DNA of 64,000 nt from Wolbachia endosymbiont of Oedothorax gibbosus (GCF_936270435.1 NZ_OW370567.1:620001-684000); one strand, 5' to 3'. Positions 18,612-29,503 are shown, counted from the stretch's first letter. Notes: generated from the sequence alone by a model not told the origin. Translations and numbers: made by a program.

Positions 18612-18681
18612 TATTACCATTTAATAGCTCTTTTTTTCCTGGTAATGCAAAATCTGATTAATGTGCCTTCTACCCATCTTA

Positions 18682-19784
18682 TACCAATTCTCATTATTAG
18701 GAGGACAAATAGGAGACATTGCAGAGTTGTTTAATTATGGAGTGGGTAAGAGAGGTAACAAATTTACACAAAGTGCGCTCAAGCAGGGTAATTGTATCGT
18801 ATATTTTATTGCACAAAATGTTCTGTTTTATATATAACCAAAACCTCTCAACAGGATTGAGCTCAGGTGAGTATGGAGGTAGGTATATAATATCGATATT
18901 TTTAGGTACCTTTAAATTTTTTGACCTATGCCAACTAGCACAGTCCATAACGAGAAAAGTCTCTCGTATTCCTAGATATTGCGACATCTGCTCAAGAAAT
19001 ATATTCATGCAATCAGTGTTGACATTTGGTGCAAACAAGCTAGAACTCTCTCCATTTCTAGGATTAACCGCACTATAGAGATAGAAATTTTGCCTACCTA
19101 ATTTTATTTTAACCTGTGTCCTAATGCCTTTTTTAAACCACCCATGTCCAATTTTTGAATGTGTGCCAAACCGAGACTCATCAAAGAAAAATAGCTCTTT
19201 TTCTGGATATTTGCCAATAGTTTCGTTGAGATTTTTTTTTAAACTCCTCTTGTTTGCTTTTATCTTGACCATTATGAACTGGTCTTGGAGTAATATATGA
19301 GAATTTCATTCTTTGCATATTACGGTGTACTGTGGACTTACTGATATCCAAACCAAATCTTTCCTGGATTTTTATTCTCATTTCTTTAATGGTGATATTA
19401 GGATTGTCTTGTATCCATGCTTCAACTTGTTCACGCTGACTTTGATCCAATCTAGTTTTTCTACGACGTTGAGGTGGAGCAAACAATTTTTCCTCTCTGT
19501 TAAATTTTAGGTGCTTTATCCACTCAGTCAGTGCAGTTCTTGAAATGCAACATATCTTTGCTACCGCTGTTATGCTGTGCTTTTTTGCTGCAATTACAGC
19601 ATTTAGTTTTTTTGTAACGTATGCGTTATTTCTTACTTTCTTCAGCATTGCTTTTGCCGATTCCACTACTTTTTCATCCAATAATTTTGATCTTAATGCC
19701 ATTTATACCTCGCTATTACACTTAGTTTAGTATGGCTTTTTTTCCATTGTTGTCTATCTGTTTGTTCTGCAGTGAGAATTGGTA
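18682..19784 (-). mobile_element. IS630-family element (about 1.1 kb)
   Basis: The ends CCAATTCTCA and TGAGAATTGG are inverted and flanked by TA on each side, the IS630/Tc1 target. It interrupts the IS5-type remnant. Related decayed copies lie at 53120-53830 and 54052-55127. Confidence 0.85.
18697..19702 (-). CDS. IS630-family transposase in two frames
   Basis: The upstream frame (19702-19181) has a helix-turn-helix leader (KKHSITAVAKICCISRTALT), an arginine-rich linker and NPNITIKEMRIKIQERFGLD. The catalytic half (19272-18697) has FFFDESRFGTHSKIGHGWFK, VMDCASWHRSKNLKVPKN and IIYLPPYSPELNPVERFWLY, giving the D, D and E of the Tc1-like fold. The two frames overlap around KKKSQRN/KKNLNET, where there is a T/A-rich run. 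It may be made as one frameshifted protein. Confidence 0.8.
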
Positions 19785-20161
19785 TTATTATTTTAAAACA
19801 GTTACTTTCACTCATGCCATAACTTTGTCCGATATGAAAATATGTCCGATATTCGCGGAGATACTCTAATACCATTAGGAGCATGTTTTCCTCACTTAGC
19901 TCTTCCTCCTCTAGCTTTCTTCTTTTTATTTGCTTTCCTTAGAATTTCCACTATCTTATCAAACGTTGCTCTTTTTAGCCCTGTTAATCTGCGAAATTTC
20001 TCATCTTCTAACTCTTTTGCTGTTTTGTATTTCATCTATCTCCTTCACACTAAATTACCATTGTATATCTTCTTTGGCTTTATGCTAGTTTCGAAAGAGG
20101 TCTAATGATTTGAATGATGCTATGGAGGAAAGTCCCGGAAGTATAGTCCATGGTCCCTCAG

Positions 20162-21373
20162 TTACATATAGTGGTCAAATATCTCCAAGGAGATATTGAT
20201 CTTCTCAAAAACTTTTACAAGAGATTCTGTTAAATGTTCTATCATTTCATCAGTATGATAAGGTGTAGGGGTAATACGGAAACGCTCAGTTCCTCTTGGA
20301 ACTGTTGGGTAATTTATATGTTGAACATATATTCCATACTCATCAAATAACAATTTTGACGCTTTTTTGGACAACTCGGGATCGCCAATTATTATTGGAA
20401 TTATATGAGTTTCTGTTGGAATGAAGTTAATTCCTGCATTTCTCAGTGAGTTTTTTACTTTTTCAACGACTTGCTTTTGCTTTTCCCTTTCAATGTTGCT
20501 CGATTTTAGGTGCTCAACGCTTGCCTTTGCTGCCGCTGCTAAAACAGGCGACATAGCAGTGGTGAAAATAAATCCTGGAGCGGAACTTCTTATTACATCT
20601 ACCAAGCTCTTTGAAGACGCGATATACCCACCCATAACTCCAAAAGCCTTCGATAGTGTACCTTGAATAACGGTTATTCTATCCATCAGGCGTTCTCTTT
20701 CTGCAATTCCGCCACCATGTGAACCATACATGCCAACTGCGTGCACCTCGTCCAAATAGGTGATTGCATTATGTTGATCTGCAAGATCGCATATCGCTTC
20801 AAGCGGCGCTATATCGCCATCCATTGAATATACGGATTCAAGTGCTATTATCTTTGGTGTTTTTGTGTCTACGGAGTTTAACAACTGCTCTAAGTGATCA
20901 ACATCATTGTGTTTAAATATATGTTTTGGTCTTTTTCCTGATTTTATGCCTTCTATCATCGAAGAATGGTTTTTCTCATCTGAGAAAATTACTACGTCAG
21001 GAATAACAGACGATAAAGTGCTAAGTGTTGTCTGGTTAGCGAGGTAGCCACAAGCAAAAGTTAAAGCAGCCTCTTTTTTATGCAAACAAGCTAAAGATTT
21101 TTCAAGTTCGACAACCTCTTTTGTTGTACCAGATATATTTCTTGTTCCCCCCGCACCAATTGATGAATTTTGAATAGCAGCAATGACGCTCTCATTCTGC
21201 GACATTCCCAGGTAATTATTACTGCACCAGACTATTACTTCCCTATTTCTTTCATAGTCCATAATGTGGGGAAGCCTACCTGGCAATGACGCAAAGTGCG
21301 TAAATTCACGGTAGCGCCCCTCATCTTTTATATCTTTTATTTTATTCAAGAATATTTCTTCGTAGTTTACCAA
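20162..21373 (-). CDS. hemA: 5-aminolevulinate synthase
   Basis: 403 residues, full length for the alphaproteobacterial enzyme. It condenses glycine with succinyl-CoA to give 5-aminolevulinate, the first step of haem synthesis by the C4 route. Visible features are [20 protein letters not shown], the glycine-rich [15 protein letters not shown], the [10 protein letters not shown] aspartate that contacts the PLP ring nitrogen, and the PLP-binding lysine in [15 protein letters not shown]. It ends near palindromic and IS sequence at 20102-20161. It stands alone on the minus strand, with the lipase-domain gene upstream in the same direction but with its own space of about 70 bases. Confidence 0.96.
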   Translation of the reverse strand: MVNYEEIFLNKIKDIKDEGRYREFTHFASLPGRLPHIMDYERNREVIVWCSNNYLGMSQNESVIAAIQNSSIGAGGTRNISGTTKEVVELEKSLACLHKKEAALTFACGYLANQTTLSTLSSVIPDVVIFSDEKNHSSMIEGIKSGKRPKHIFKHNDVDHLEQLLNSVDTKTPKIIALESVYSMDGDIAPLEAICDLADQHNAITYLDEVHAVGMYGSHGGGIAERERLMDRITVIQGTLSKAFGVMGGYIASSKSLVDVIRSSAPGFIFTTAMSPVLAAAAKASVEHLKSSNIEREKQKQVVEKVKNSLRNAGINFIPTETHIIPIIIGDPELSKKASKLLFDEYGIYVQHINYPTVPRGTERFRITPTPYHTDEMIEHLTESLVKVFEKINISLEIFDHYM

Positions 21374-21441
21374 GTCCTTATTTACCGATAATTAACATAA
21401 TTATAATAAATTATTAAATGGTAAACTACAATATTTATTCC

Positions 21442-24400
21442 TTATTGTGCTGTTAGTTCAGCTGTTTTAACAGTTTCAACATTGCTGTTTTCAACTGAGC
21501 TTTTAGGTGTGCAGCAGTATATAACTGCAGCAGCAACCAGACAACAAGCTCCAACTGCTATTCCCACTGCTAACATCTCTAGGCAAACTGTAATAGCAGC
21601 TCCCGAAACAACCCCAGCTATTGTTAGCGCAGAAGCAGCTATAATAGGCAGTTTTGTGTTTTGTGGAACATCGTTATCTTCAACAACTACGTTATTAGAA
21701 TTACCGATGACAACAATCTGCGGACCTTGTGAATCACCTTTACCTGTAAGTTGATCATTACCATCCTTGCTATCTGTTGTAGCTACCACAGGCTCTTCTT
21801 CGTTGTCAGTAATGCCTTCAGTTGTAGACATATCGCTAACATTTGAAGAGGCGCTACTGTGCCCATCACTGCTTAAAGAGCTAATATCATCATCCACAGT
21901 GCTTGTATCGTTAGCTGAAACTTTTAGTTGTAGATTTTGCGAATCATCTCCATTTGCAGACTGAGGATCACTACCTATTGTGCTATACAAAGGTTCACCA
22001 CTTGAAGAGTCTAGCTCGTCATCCGTTTGTAATTCAGCAAATTGAGTAAGAGCTTGTTTCTCAGCACTAACATCTTCTGCACTACTGTTAGCATTTACTG
22101 GTTGTGCATGATCAAGATACAGATCTTGTACTGATGCAGCTTTCTCTAATTCAGCCGATGCTGCTACAATTTTTTCGAATTCAGCTTCTGATTCAGCTTT
22201 CTCTAGTTCAGTTGATTCTGCTACAATTTTTTCGAATTCAGCTTCTGATTCAGCTTTCTCTAGTTCAGTTGATGCTGCTGCAAGTCTTTCGAATTCAGCT
22301 TCTGATTCAGCTTTCTCTAGTTCAGTTGATTCTGCTACAATTTTTTCGGATTCAGCTTTTGATGAAGAATCTAGCGTATCACTTGTTTGCGGTGTTGTAT
22401 ATTCAGTAAACTGATCAGCAAGAGTACCTGTAGTATCTTCACTTGAAGAATCTAGCTCGTCATCCGTTTGTAATTCAGCAAATTGAGTAAGAGCTTGTTT
22501 CTTATGCAAAGCTTCAGGTTCAGTCATTTTGTTCGTAAGTTGATGATGCTCAGCATTAGCATCTTCTGCACTACTGTTGGCATTTACTGGTTGTGCATGA
22601 TCACCTAGAATGCTAGAAGAATACCTTTCAAGAAACTGTTTAAATCTAAAGAGTCGGACATCCCTCTTTTTTTGTTCATTGCCACTAAGAAGTAAACGAA
22701 TTGTCTGCTCAGCTTCATGCAGTGCCGCATTTAGAAGAGATCTATCTACAACAACTTCTTGCCTCGCCAGTATACGACTTGCTATTATACGCTTCGCTTC
22801 TTTAAAATCGAAATGCTTGATAGCAAAATACGGATCTTGTACTAATGCAGGTTTTGCTAATGCAGCTTTCTCTAATTCAGCTCTGTCTAATTTAGCTTTT
22901 TTTAATTCAGCTTTTGCTGCTGCAATTTTTTTTACAGCTTTCTCCCATTCATCAGCTTTCTCTAGCTCAGCTCTGTCTAAACCATTTACTGATGGTGCAT
23001 GATCATTTTGAATTACATAAAGCTTTTCATTAATCAAATCTTTGATCTTTTGGAGTTTGCTTTCTTGTTCATTTCGCTTCTTCCCTTGCAAACCATCAAT
23101 TTTTGTCCCAGCTTTCTTTATTGCTTCTTTTAAAATAGATTTATCGGATGCAGTTACAGTAATGCTTTCTTGTTCCTTTATACACTTTTTTGCTTTTTTA
23201 AATTTGAGCTCCGCGATGGCATCAGCCAATTCTTCTATGGTCTTTATGGACTTTCCTTTTAAATTGATCGACTTGTCAGCATCAGGAGTTTCTATTCCCG
23301 AATCGGTCAAATTATTAACATCGGAAAGTCCTTCTGCAAAACTAACTGACTTCTTTTTACTTTGTTTAAAATCGGTCAAACTGTTAACATTGGATAATCC
23401 TTCTGCCCAACTGACTGACTTATTTTTACTTTGTTTTAAATAGACCTGATTGACACCCATAGTAGGTACTCCTATACGGGTGAGCTTACTAGGAAGCTCT
23501 TTAGGGTTACCCAAACGCTCGTTAAAATATCCTGCAAGTTCAGCCACAGTCTTTTTACCTTCTTCAAGATTATTCGGACTGTCAATACCAGGAATTTCCC
23601 CCGAATTCTCGCAATTTTCAAACGATTCTGCCACACCAGTCATATTCCCTCTATTTTGCTTTTCAAAATCGGTCATTTTACCAGCTGATCTTTCTTTCGA
23701 GTTGGTCAGATTGTCAATATTAGAAAGTCCTCCCTCCCAACTGACTGACTTTTCACTTTGTTCTTTAAATTTGGTCATTACACCCTCCTTATTATTATAA
23801 TTGCCTCTGGACTTCTTTATTGAAGCCCTTATGTCACCCATAATACTATTTCTTCTATCTTTGTCAAGAAATTTATCATTTCTATTGCTGAGCTCAGAAT
23901 ATCTATTAATTATTTCAGAAAATGAAGCATTCTTATGTTGATCTTTCACTCGTTCAAAATATTGTTTATCGCTACTTGAATGGGTGCTTGGAATAAGGCA
24001 ACTGGGTACAGTTAGTACATCATACACTTCCCTAGCAGCCCGGGAAAGGATGTAGCATGTTGCAGATGTATTATTATCCGACTTAAAATTTTTTGGCTTT
24101 ATTTTTAAAATAAGATTATGATAAACTTCCAATTTGTGGTCATGCAACGCCGGCACGGAATGTCTTCCTATTTTTAATTGCTTGCCTATATGTTTATAGC
24201 CCATAAAATTAGGTGGTAATGAAGGTATGAAATCTGATCGATCAACTACTCTAATAGTCTTTCTTCCGAAGAGCTCATTACAGACTTTAGCAGCATCACA
24301 GTCAAAAACCCTTGGTGCACCAAAAGTTGCAACATGTAAATTTTTTACATTCTCTGTTACACTTAAACATAGAGCAGCTATGTTAGCGACAGCACCTCCC

Positions 24401-24828
24401 ATGCTGTGACCTGTAAGATTAATTTTTAAATCTCTGATTTCTAATCCTTGATCGTTAGCATACCCTTTTAATATCCCGTAAAGACTCTCCCAGGAATTTT
24501 CAAATACGGAGTAGAAGCCTAGGTGAATTTTACCACCTTTGGGCAGAAGTTCATATTGACGAATTAAAGGTATTTCAACATCTTTCTTGAAGTCATAAGA
24601 ATTACAAGTACCGCGGTATGCTATAGTTACTTCCTTACCCCTTATGAAAACATAACCAGTATGTTGAACTTCTCGACCGGGAATAATGCCATGAAATTGA
24701 ACAACTTTGTAACCCTCTTTCTCAAGTTGAGCAGGAGTTTTATATCCTCCTTTCTTTAGCTTAACAAACTCATTGTTTTTACAACCACAATCGCTAACAT
24801 AATAGCCTACCATAGCGAAGTTGATCAT
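21442..24828 (-). CDS. Large lipase (class 3)-domain protein with repeats and C-terminal membrane segments
   Basis: 1128 residues. Residues 1-240 form an alpha/beta-hydrolase of the lipase 3 type. It has the YRGT motif (71-74), the nucleophile elbow TGHSMGGA (serine 142), DRSDFIPSLPP with a likely catalytic aspartate at 199, and a histidine near 229-237. The rest is low in complexity: three SVSW/SVSF-x-GLSN repeats, a KA-rich coiled stretch, then about 3.7 tandem 19-residue units of the form AESEAEFEKIVAESTELEK (22140-22360). Two near-copies of DHAQPVNANSSAED are also present. Two membrane segments lie in the last 70 residues. The frame stays open 126 bases upstream without ATG, GTG or TTG. 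A membrane-tethered or secreted host-directed lipase is an inference. Confidence 0.8.
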   Translation of the reverse strand: MINFAMVGYYVSDCGCKNNEFVKLKKGGYKTPAQLEKEGYKVVQFHGIIPGREVQHTGYVFIRGKEVTIAYRGTCNSYDFKKDVEIPLIRQYELLPKGGKIHLGFYSVFENSWESLYGILKGYANDQGLEIRDLKINLTGHSMGGAVANIAALCLSVTENVKNLHVATFGAPRVFDCDAAKVCNELFGRKTIRVVDRSDFIPSLPPNFMGYKHIGKQLKIGRHSVPALHDHKLEVYHNLILKIKPKNFKSDNNTSATCYILSRAAREVYDVLTVPSCLIPSTHSSSDKQYFERVKDQHKNASFSEIINRYSELSNRNDKFLDKDRRNSIMGDIRASIKKSRGNYNNKEGVMTKFKEQSEKSVSWEGGLSNIDNLTNSKERSAGKMTDFEKQNRGNMTGVAESFENCENSGEIPGIDSPNNLEEGKKTVAELAGYFNERLGNPKELPSKLTRIGVPTMGVNQVYLKQSKNKSVSWAEGLSNVNSLTDFKQSKKKSVSFAEGLSDVNNLTDSGIETPDADKSINLKGKSIKTIEELADAIAELKFKKAKKCIKEQESITVTASDKSILKEAIKKAGTKIDGLQGKKRNEQESKLQKIKDLINEKLYVIQNDHAPSVNGLDRAELEKADEWEKAVKKIAAAKAELKKAKLDRAELEKAALAKPALVQDPYFAIKHFDFKEAKRIIASRILARQEVVVDRSLLNAALHEAEQTIRLLLSGNEQKKRDVRLFRFKQFLERYSSSILGDHAQPVNANSSAEDANAEHHQLTNKMTEPEALHKKQALTQFAELQTDDELDSSSEDTTGTLADQFTEYTTPQTSDTLDSSSKAESEKIVAESTELEKAESEAEFERLAAASTELEKAESEAEFEKIVAESTELEKAESEAEFEKIVAASAELEKAASVQDLYLDHAQPVNANSSAEDVSAEKQALTQFAELQTDDELDSSSGEPLYSTIGSDPQSANGDDSQNLQLKVSANDTSTVDDDISSLSSDGHSSASSNVSDMSTTEGITDNEEEPVVATTDSKDGNDQLTGKGDSQGPQIVVIGNSNNVVVEDNDVPQNTKLPIIAASALTIAGVVSGAAITVCLEMLAVGIAVGACCLVAAAVIYCCTPKSSVENSNVETVKTAELTAQ

Positions 24829-24993
24829 CTCTAATAACTTCTTTTGGCTAAATCCTGCAATTTTAGTTAGATCCCTAGAATTGTTTCTGCTTTTAACTTT
24901 ACCTTTTCCTGTAACACCTGCTGTTTGTGGAATAGGTTTTCTAAGTAGATTAATTATATATTACCTCACATAAATAACTAATCTAGTATAGTA

Positions 24994-26901
24994 TTAGACA
25001 ACAATTTTGCCAAGTAAATTATTCAGTCTCTTAGCAAACAGGCTTGCATCATCCATCTCTTCACCTTCCACGATGCAAGCTTGGTAAAATAATAAATGGA
25101 TCATGTCCTCCAATGTTGGGTTTTCACCACTTTCAGCATGGGATTTCATTATGCTTTTTATTACAGGATGCTTAGTGTTGATTTCCAGCACCTTTGGCGT
25201 GCGGTAGTTTAGCTGCTTTTGTTCACGCAAAAAACGCTCCATGCGAAGATCCATAGCACCTTCATCAACCGCTAGGCATACGGGACTATCAGTCAATTTT
25301 TTGGAAATTTTTACGCTTTTTACTGAATCTCCGAGCACTGTGGTAAAATATTGCAGTATAGTTTCCTCAGTTTTTTCTCCATTCGATTTATTTTCTTCAT
25401 CTTTCTTATCTTCTTCTGAAGAGAATTTTTCCAAATCAACATCTGCGCGGGTTACAGACTTGATTTTCTGATCTTTGTATTCATGAATTACACTAGTCCA
25501 GAAATCATCAACTGGATCAACAAATAGGAGCACTTCTAGTCCTTTACTGACAAATCCCTCAAGTTGTGGACTGTTTTTCACTGAATCCAAGCTATTTCCG
25601 GTGAGATAATAGATATGCTCCTGCTCAGGCTTCATTCTGCTTATGTAGTCATCAATGCTGACTAATTTCTCATCACCAGTACTATGAAATCTGCAAATTG
25701 AGAGTAGCGCTTCTCTCTCATCAGTTGGCATAGCTTCACAAAGACCCTCTTTTAATACTGCACCAAAATTGGTCCAGAATTTTGTATATTCCTCTAAATT
25801 CTCTTTTGCCTTTTTACCGAGCTCTGATATTACACGTTTAGTGAGAGATTTTCTGATCTGCTCAACAACGCGATTATTCTGCAGCGTTTCTCTGCTGATA
25901 TTAAGAGGCAAGTCCGGTGAATCAACGATACCTTTCAGAAAACGCAAGTATTGTGGTATGATCTGTACGTTATCTTCAGTAATAAATACCTTGTTTACAT
26001 ATAACTTCACAGAGCAACGTCTATCTGGATGAAATAAATCAAAAGGTTTAATGGAAGGAACATAAAGCAAATTCGTATATTCTATTGCACCTTCATTTTT
26101 GTTATGCAATATCATCCAAGGCTCCCCGCCAACATGAGCAACACTGCGGAAAAAATCGTTGTGTTCCTCTTGAGTAACGTCATTTTTTGGCTTAGTCCAA
26201 ATTGCAGCCTTACTGTTTAATTTTTCACTTTTTCCTTCTTCGTCTATAAATTCAACAGGAAAGTTTATGTGATCTGAATAAGTAGTGACAATGTTTTCAA
26301 CACGAAATTTATCTAAAAACTCATTCTCTTCAAGGCGCATAATGAGCGTAATTTTGGTTCCGCGAGGAACTTGATTATCTGATTTACTTATCGAATACTC
26401 TCCATCTCCTTTGGATTGCCAGACCCAAGACTCCTCCTCTCCAGCTTTTCTTGATTCTACTATTACTTCTGATGCAACCATAAAGCTTGAGTAAAAACCA
26501 ACACCAAACTTCCCAATCAGCTCCACAGCTTGGCTTGAATCCTTGCTATTTTTAATCGCATCTAAGAACTTTTGCGTACCAGAGCTTGCAATTGTACCAA
26601 GGTTATCTATTAAATCTTGTCTGTTCATTCCGATGCCATTATCAATGATATATAGCTCGTTCTTATCTTTATTGGAGCTAATAGTGATTTTTAACTCATC
26701 ACTTAAATCTAGCAAATTAGGATTTAGTTGAGATTCATAACGCAACTTATCACATGCATCCGATGCATTTGATATTAATTCACGCAGAAAAATGTCTTTG
26801 TTGGTATAAAGTGAATGAATCACTATATTCAGTACTTTCCCTACTTCAGCGTCAAATTTTAAATTTTCAGTTTCTTGTACGTTATGCATTTTAAGCTCCA
26901 T
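24994..26901 (-). CDS. htpG: Molecular chaperone HtpG (bacterial Hsp90)
   Basis: About 631-635 residues; the start could be the ATG at 26901 or at 26889 ([10 protein letters not shown]). The GHKL ATP-binding site is clear: [25 protein letters not shown], and the lid [11 protein letters not shown] with [14 protein letters not shown]. The middle domain has the catalytic arginine region [12 protein letters not shown]. The C-terminal dimerisation part is complete. A charged insert ([17 protein letters not shown]) lies near residues 490-505. It is an ATP-driven cytoplasmic chaperone. It reads in the same direction as its neighbours but is separated by about 165 bases. Confidence 0.97.
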   Translation of the reverse strand: MELKMHNVQETENLKFDAEVGKVLNIVIHSLYTNKDIFLRELISNASDACDKLRYESQLNPNLLDLSDELKITISSNKDKNELYIIDNGIGMNRQDLIDNLGTIASSGTQKFLDAIKNSKDSSQAVELIGKFGVGFYSSFMVASEVIVESRKAGEEESWVWQSKGDGEYSISKSDNQVPRGTKITLIMRLEENEFLDKFRVENIVTTYSDHINFPVEFIDEEGKSEKLNSKAAIWTKPKNDVTQEEHNDFFRSVAHVGGEPWMILHNKNEGAIEYTNLLYVPSIKPFDLFHPDRRCSVKLYVNKVFITEDNVQIIPQYLRFLKGIVDSPDLPLNISRETLQNNRVVEQIRKSLTKRVISELGKKAKENLEEYTKFWTNFGAVLKEGLCEAMPTDEREALLSICRFHSTGDEKLVSIDDYISRMKPEQEHIYYLTGNSLDSVKNSPQLEGFVSKGLEVLLFVDPVDDFWTSVIHEYKDQKIKSVTRADVDLEKFSSEEDKKDEENKSNGEKTEETILQYFTTVLGDSVKSVKISKKLTDSPVCLAVDEGAMDLRMERFLREQKQLNYRTPKVLEINTKHPVIKSIMKSHAESGENPTLEDMIHLLFYQACIVEGEEMDDASLFAKRLNNLLGKIVV

Positions 26902-26994
26902 TATTTGCCTACTACCCTAATAATTTAAGTATTAAATCACGATCTTTCAAGGTCACGTACACCAAAATTAATGTGGGTGTAGTTATTACGACAC

Positions 26995-27240
26995 CCAACG
27001 TCAAATTTTAAAATAGAGAGTGTAATAACTAGCTACCACGGGTTTTCTATGCCTTTTTTTTCTGCCTGGTAAATTTCTTAAATATTAAAGCTAAGGTTAG
27101 TTGCATTTAAAAGCAGCTAAATTGCAGTGTTTAAGACTTAAAAAACGCCAATACTGAAAATAGATAGTAACCGGGGCTTCTTTTGCCTTTTTTTTATTTG
27201 GTAAATTTCTTAATGTTTATAGCTAAAAGAGCCCAAGAGA
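26995..27240. repeat. Long intergenic repeat, copy A (inverted partner at 34845-35085)
   Basis: About 220 bases that recur in inverted orientation at 34845-35085 with scattered differences. Shared blocks include TTTAAGACTTAAAAAACGCC or its variant, CTGGTAAATTTCTTAA, and a GCCTTTTTTTT run. Within the copy the TGGTAAATTTCTTAA block occurs twice. It contains no reading frame. Confidence 0.75.
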
Positions 27241-27520
27241 GGTGTCATTCCAGTGCCCCTGTGATGTCATTCCAGTGCTTGGCACTGGAATCCAGCCTTT
27301 ATTATGCAGCCACTTGGTTGAAATTAAGTCTTCTGGATCCAAGTAGTCAAGGCACTGGCATCATAAAGGAACCAGTGTCAGCTACTTGAATGACATCATA
27401 GGGGCGCTGGCTCTGACAACCGTCATCCCGCTGCTTGTTAGCGGCTAAGAGATACCGCGGCGGTATGACGGTCCGTAGCGGCATGACGATAACCTCATCA
27501 TCCTACTGCTTGAAAGCGGA
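27241..27520. repeat. Cluster of short palindromic intergenic repeats
   Basis: Repeated units of the type TGTCATTCCAGTGC and CACTGGAATCCAG can fold on themselves, as can CCGCTGCTTGTTAGCGG and the related CATCCTACTGCTTGAAAGCGG block. The same units recur at 15088-15130, 31035-31165, 34237-34830, 53870-53905 and 55270-55350. No gene is visible here. Confidence 0.75.
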
Positions 27521-28720
27521 TCACCTTTCACGACCCGTGTTTACTTCATTCACTTTAGGAGTATTAACAGGCGTTATTGCTGGGTTCTCAAGCTTTGTTT
27601 CCTGCTTCAAACCCTCGCTTATACTTTTGTCCTGATTTAAAATTTTATCAAAGTTCTTACTTTGTTGATGACCATTCACCACGCTGATTTCTAAGCCGGG
27701 ACTTTTATAATTGAAAGACTCACCAGGTTGGACACTATATTCCTTACCATTAATATTTAAGTTAATCGCATTAGCAATATTGGGAGAAGCTGTGTCTCGT
27801 TGTAAATGTTGTTCTGTTTCAGGTCTTAATTGATTTTGGACATTATATTCCCTGCCAGTAACGTTTAAGTCAATTGTATTAGCAGTATGGGGAGAAATTG
27901 TATCTTGCTGCAGATTTTCAGGACTATTGTATGTAATACTAATGTTGAGAGCTTTATCCTGATAATTAAAAGCCTTTTCTGGTTCTAGGTCAAATCTCTT
28001 TCCGTTTATATTTATAAAAGAACTCTGATCCATACTTTTCTGTTGCTTTTCATTATTTGATGTATCTCTTTGAGCATCTTCTTTTATGCCACGAGCATTT
28101 TCCACACTCTTTTCATCCTCACCTAAAAGTTTTTCTAATATTTTCTTAACAAAGCGCTTCAGAAGACTCAAAAACCCTTCTTCTTTTTGATTTTCTTGTG
28201 GTTGAGGTGTGTTATCTTTTTTGCCTGGCTCAGTGTTGAGCTTCTCTTTTACAGAACTCTTGCTCACTGAGGGACTAACGATGTGCTCTGATGGCTGTGT
28301 ATCTGTTTGTACAGAAGTTTCAGCAGTCTTTTTTTGTGTATTATGTTCAAGGTCTTTAACTGCTGTTGTAGTTTCTCTAAGAGTGTTAGCTGTTTCTTGA
28401 AATTTTTTGTCATTTTTTGATTCTGCAACTTTTTCACTTGTAAAGATGCCCTTCCCTTTATATTGTTGGTCAAGCTCAGCAATTCTTTCAAAATCTTGAC
28501 GTACTTTTTCATCTGCACGTCCTTTTTGACTTTCAAATTTCTGATTCAATTCTGCAACGTTTTTCATTTTGTTCTCAAGCTCTTTACTTTTCATAGCCTT
28601 TAGAGCCTCCGTTCCTTTTGCAATATAATTAACCTTCTCTTCTAATGAGGTGCCTTCTGGAAAAGCACCTGGAGAACGTTCAAAAACATCTTTAAACTTT
28701 TTTTCAACATCCTGGGCCAT
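27521..28720 (-). CDS. Hypothetical Wolbachia-type protein with coiled start and repeated beta-like modules
   Basis: 399 residues. The first 115 or so are charged and helical (KNVAELNQKFESQKGRADEK). A polar linker follows with SVQTDTQ, then a short amphipathic segment (FLSLLKRFVKKILEKLLGED). The C-terminal half has modules of the form INxNGKxFDLEPxxAFNYxxxALNISI at about residues 230-260 and 325-355, with a shorter related copy (IDLNVTGREYNV) between. No signal peptide or membrane span is seen. I do not recognise the family. The architecture suggests a Wolbachia-specific protein, possibly secreted. Confidence 0.7.
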   Translation of the reverse strand: MAQDVEKKFKDVFERSPGAFPEGTSLEEKVNYIAKGTEALKAMKSKELENKMKNVAELNQKFESQKGRADEKVRQDFERIAELDQQYKGKGIFTSEKVAESKNDKKFQETANTLRETTTAVKDLEHNTQKKTAETSVQTDTQPSEHIVSPSVSKSSVKEKLNTEPGKKDNTPQPQENQKEEGFLSLLKRFVKKILEKLLGEDEKSVENARGIKEDAQRDTSNNEKQQKSMDQSSFININGKRFDLEPEKAFNYQDKALNISITYNSPENLQQDTISPHTANTIDLNVTGREYNVQNQLRPETEQHLQRDTASPNIANAINLNINGKEYSVQPGESFNYKSPGLEISVVNGHQQSKNFDKILNQDKSISEGLKQETKLENPAITPVNTPKVNEVNTGRER

Positions 28721-28873
28721 ACCTGTTACCTATTAAAACATATCATATAACCAGTATATTAGCTAATTATATAAAAAACAGTTAACATAACCTGTGGTAG
28801 AGCGTCCTATTTATATTTTTTTTATTAAAATGCTATTTACTTACTTAAGTTAAAATGTATAATTATATAAGAG

Positions 28874-29503
28874 ATGAAAGATAGCCCATTAGCAGTAGTA
28901 TTCGATTGGGATAATACCTTAGTTGACACTCAAGATAACATTTTTAATGCTATTAAGCATACCATAAACTCAATGGGGTATAGTAATAAAGCTGCTGATA
29001 GAAATTCCCATGAGTCGAGAAAGAGCTATATGGTCAATTTATTTGGCGATCAGTGGAAAAAAGCAAATCAGATATATCAACAATATTTAGACGATGCACT
29101 ATTGCAAAACATCGCTCTGAATCAAGGAGTAGAGAAAATGTTGCAGACACTGAAAAGCCACAATGTTTATCTAGCAATAGTAAGTAATAAGAAAAATACT
29201 AATTTACGTGAAGAAGTTACCTATTTTAAACTGGATTCTTACTTTGAAAGAGTGGTTGGGTCATGCGATACCACAGAAGATAAACCATCTGCAACCCCGC
29301 TGCTATTTGCACTAGAAGAGAGTACGTTGCCTATAAATAGAGAAAATGTGTTTTTCGTTGGTGATAGCATCACAGATGTTCTGTGTGCACAAAATGCCAA
29401 TTGTTTACCTATTATATACGGTCAATCAATAAGCGGTTTGTTATGTTTTCAACATTTTGATAAACTTACAGATTTTATAATAAAGTATTTAGAAGATAGG
29501 TAA
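28874..29503 (+). CDS. HAD-superfamily phosphatase (phosphoglycolate phosphatase-like)
   Basis: 209 residues with the HAD motifs in order: VFDWDNTLVDT (nucleophile and acid aspartates, residues 10-20), a helical cap, VSNKKNTNL (motif II), a lysine in EDKPSATPLLFALEES, and FFVGDSITDVLCAQNA (motif IV). Small soluble phosphatases of this type act on phosphoglycolate or other phosphorylated metabolites. The substrate is not certain. The stop codon overlaps the ATG of the next frame (TAATG), which suggests an original two-gene operon with an RDD membrane protein. Confidence 0.88.
   Translation: MKDSPLAVVFDWDNTLVDTQDNIFNAIKHTINSMGYSNKAADRNSHESRKSYMVNLFGDQWKKANQIYQQYLDDALLQNIALNQGVEKMLQTLKSHNVYLAIVSNKKNTNLREEVTYFKLDSYFERVVGSCDTTEDKPSATPLLFALEESTLPINRENVFFVGDSITDVLCAQNANCLPIIYGQSISGLLCFQHFDKLTDFIIKYLEDR

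Larger units (their letters stand above)
18612..20102 (-). pseudogene. IS5-family (ISL2-like) element remnant, split by an IS630
   Basis: From the inverted repeat at 20093-20102, the minus strand reads a decayed transposase N-terminus (KFRRLTGLKRATFDKIVEIL, then LLMVLEYLREYRTYFHIGQS). It stops at the IS630 and resumes for about 60 bases at its other side (18620-18681). Frameshifts are present and the C-terminal half is absent. Confidence 0.7.

Noticed and set aside
20112-20155. GGAGGAAAGTCCCGGA looks like part of RNase P RNA
   Set aside because: Only about 15 bases fit, the other conserved RNase P blocks are absent nearby, and the region is between IS remnants and the end of the synthase gene.
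22104-22409. 101-codon hydrophobic plus-strand frame with repeats
   Set aside because: It is the complement of the tandem repeats in the lipase-domain gene, and the repetition comes from those.
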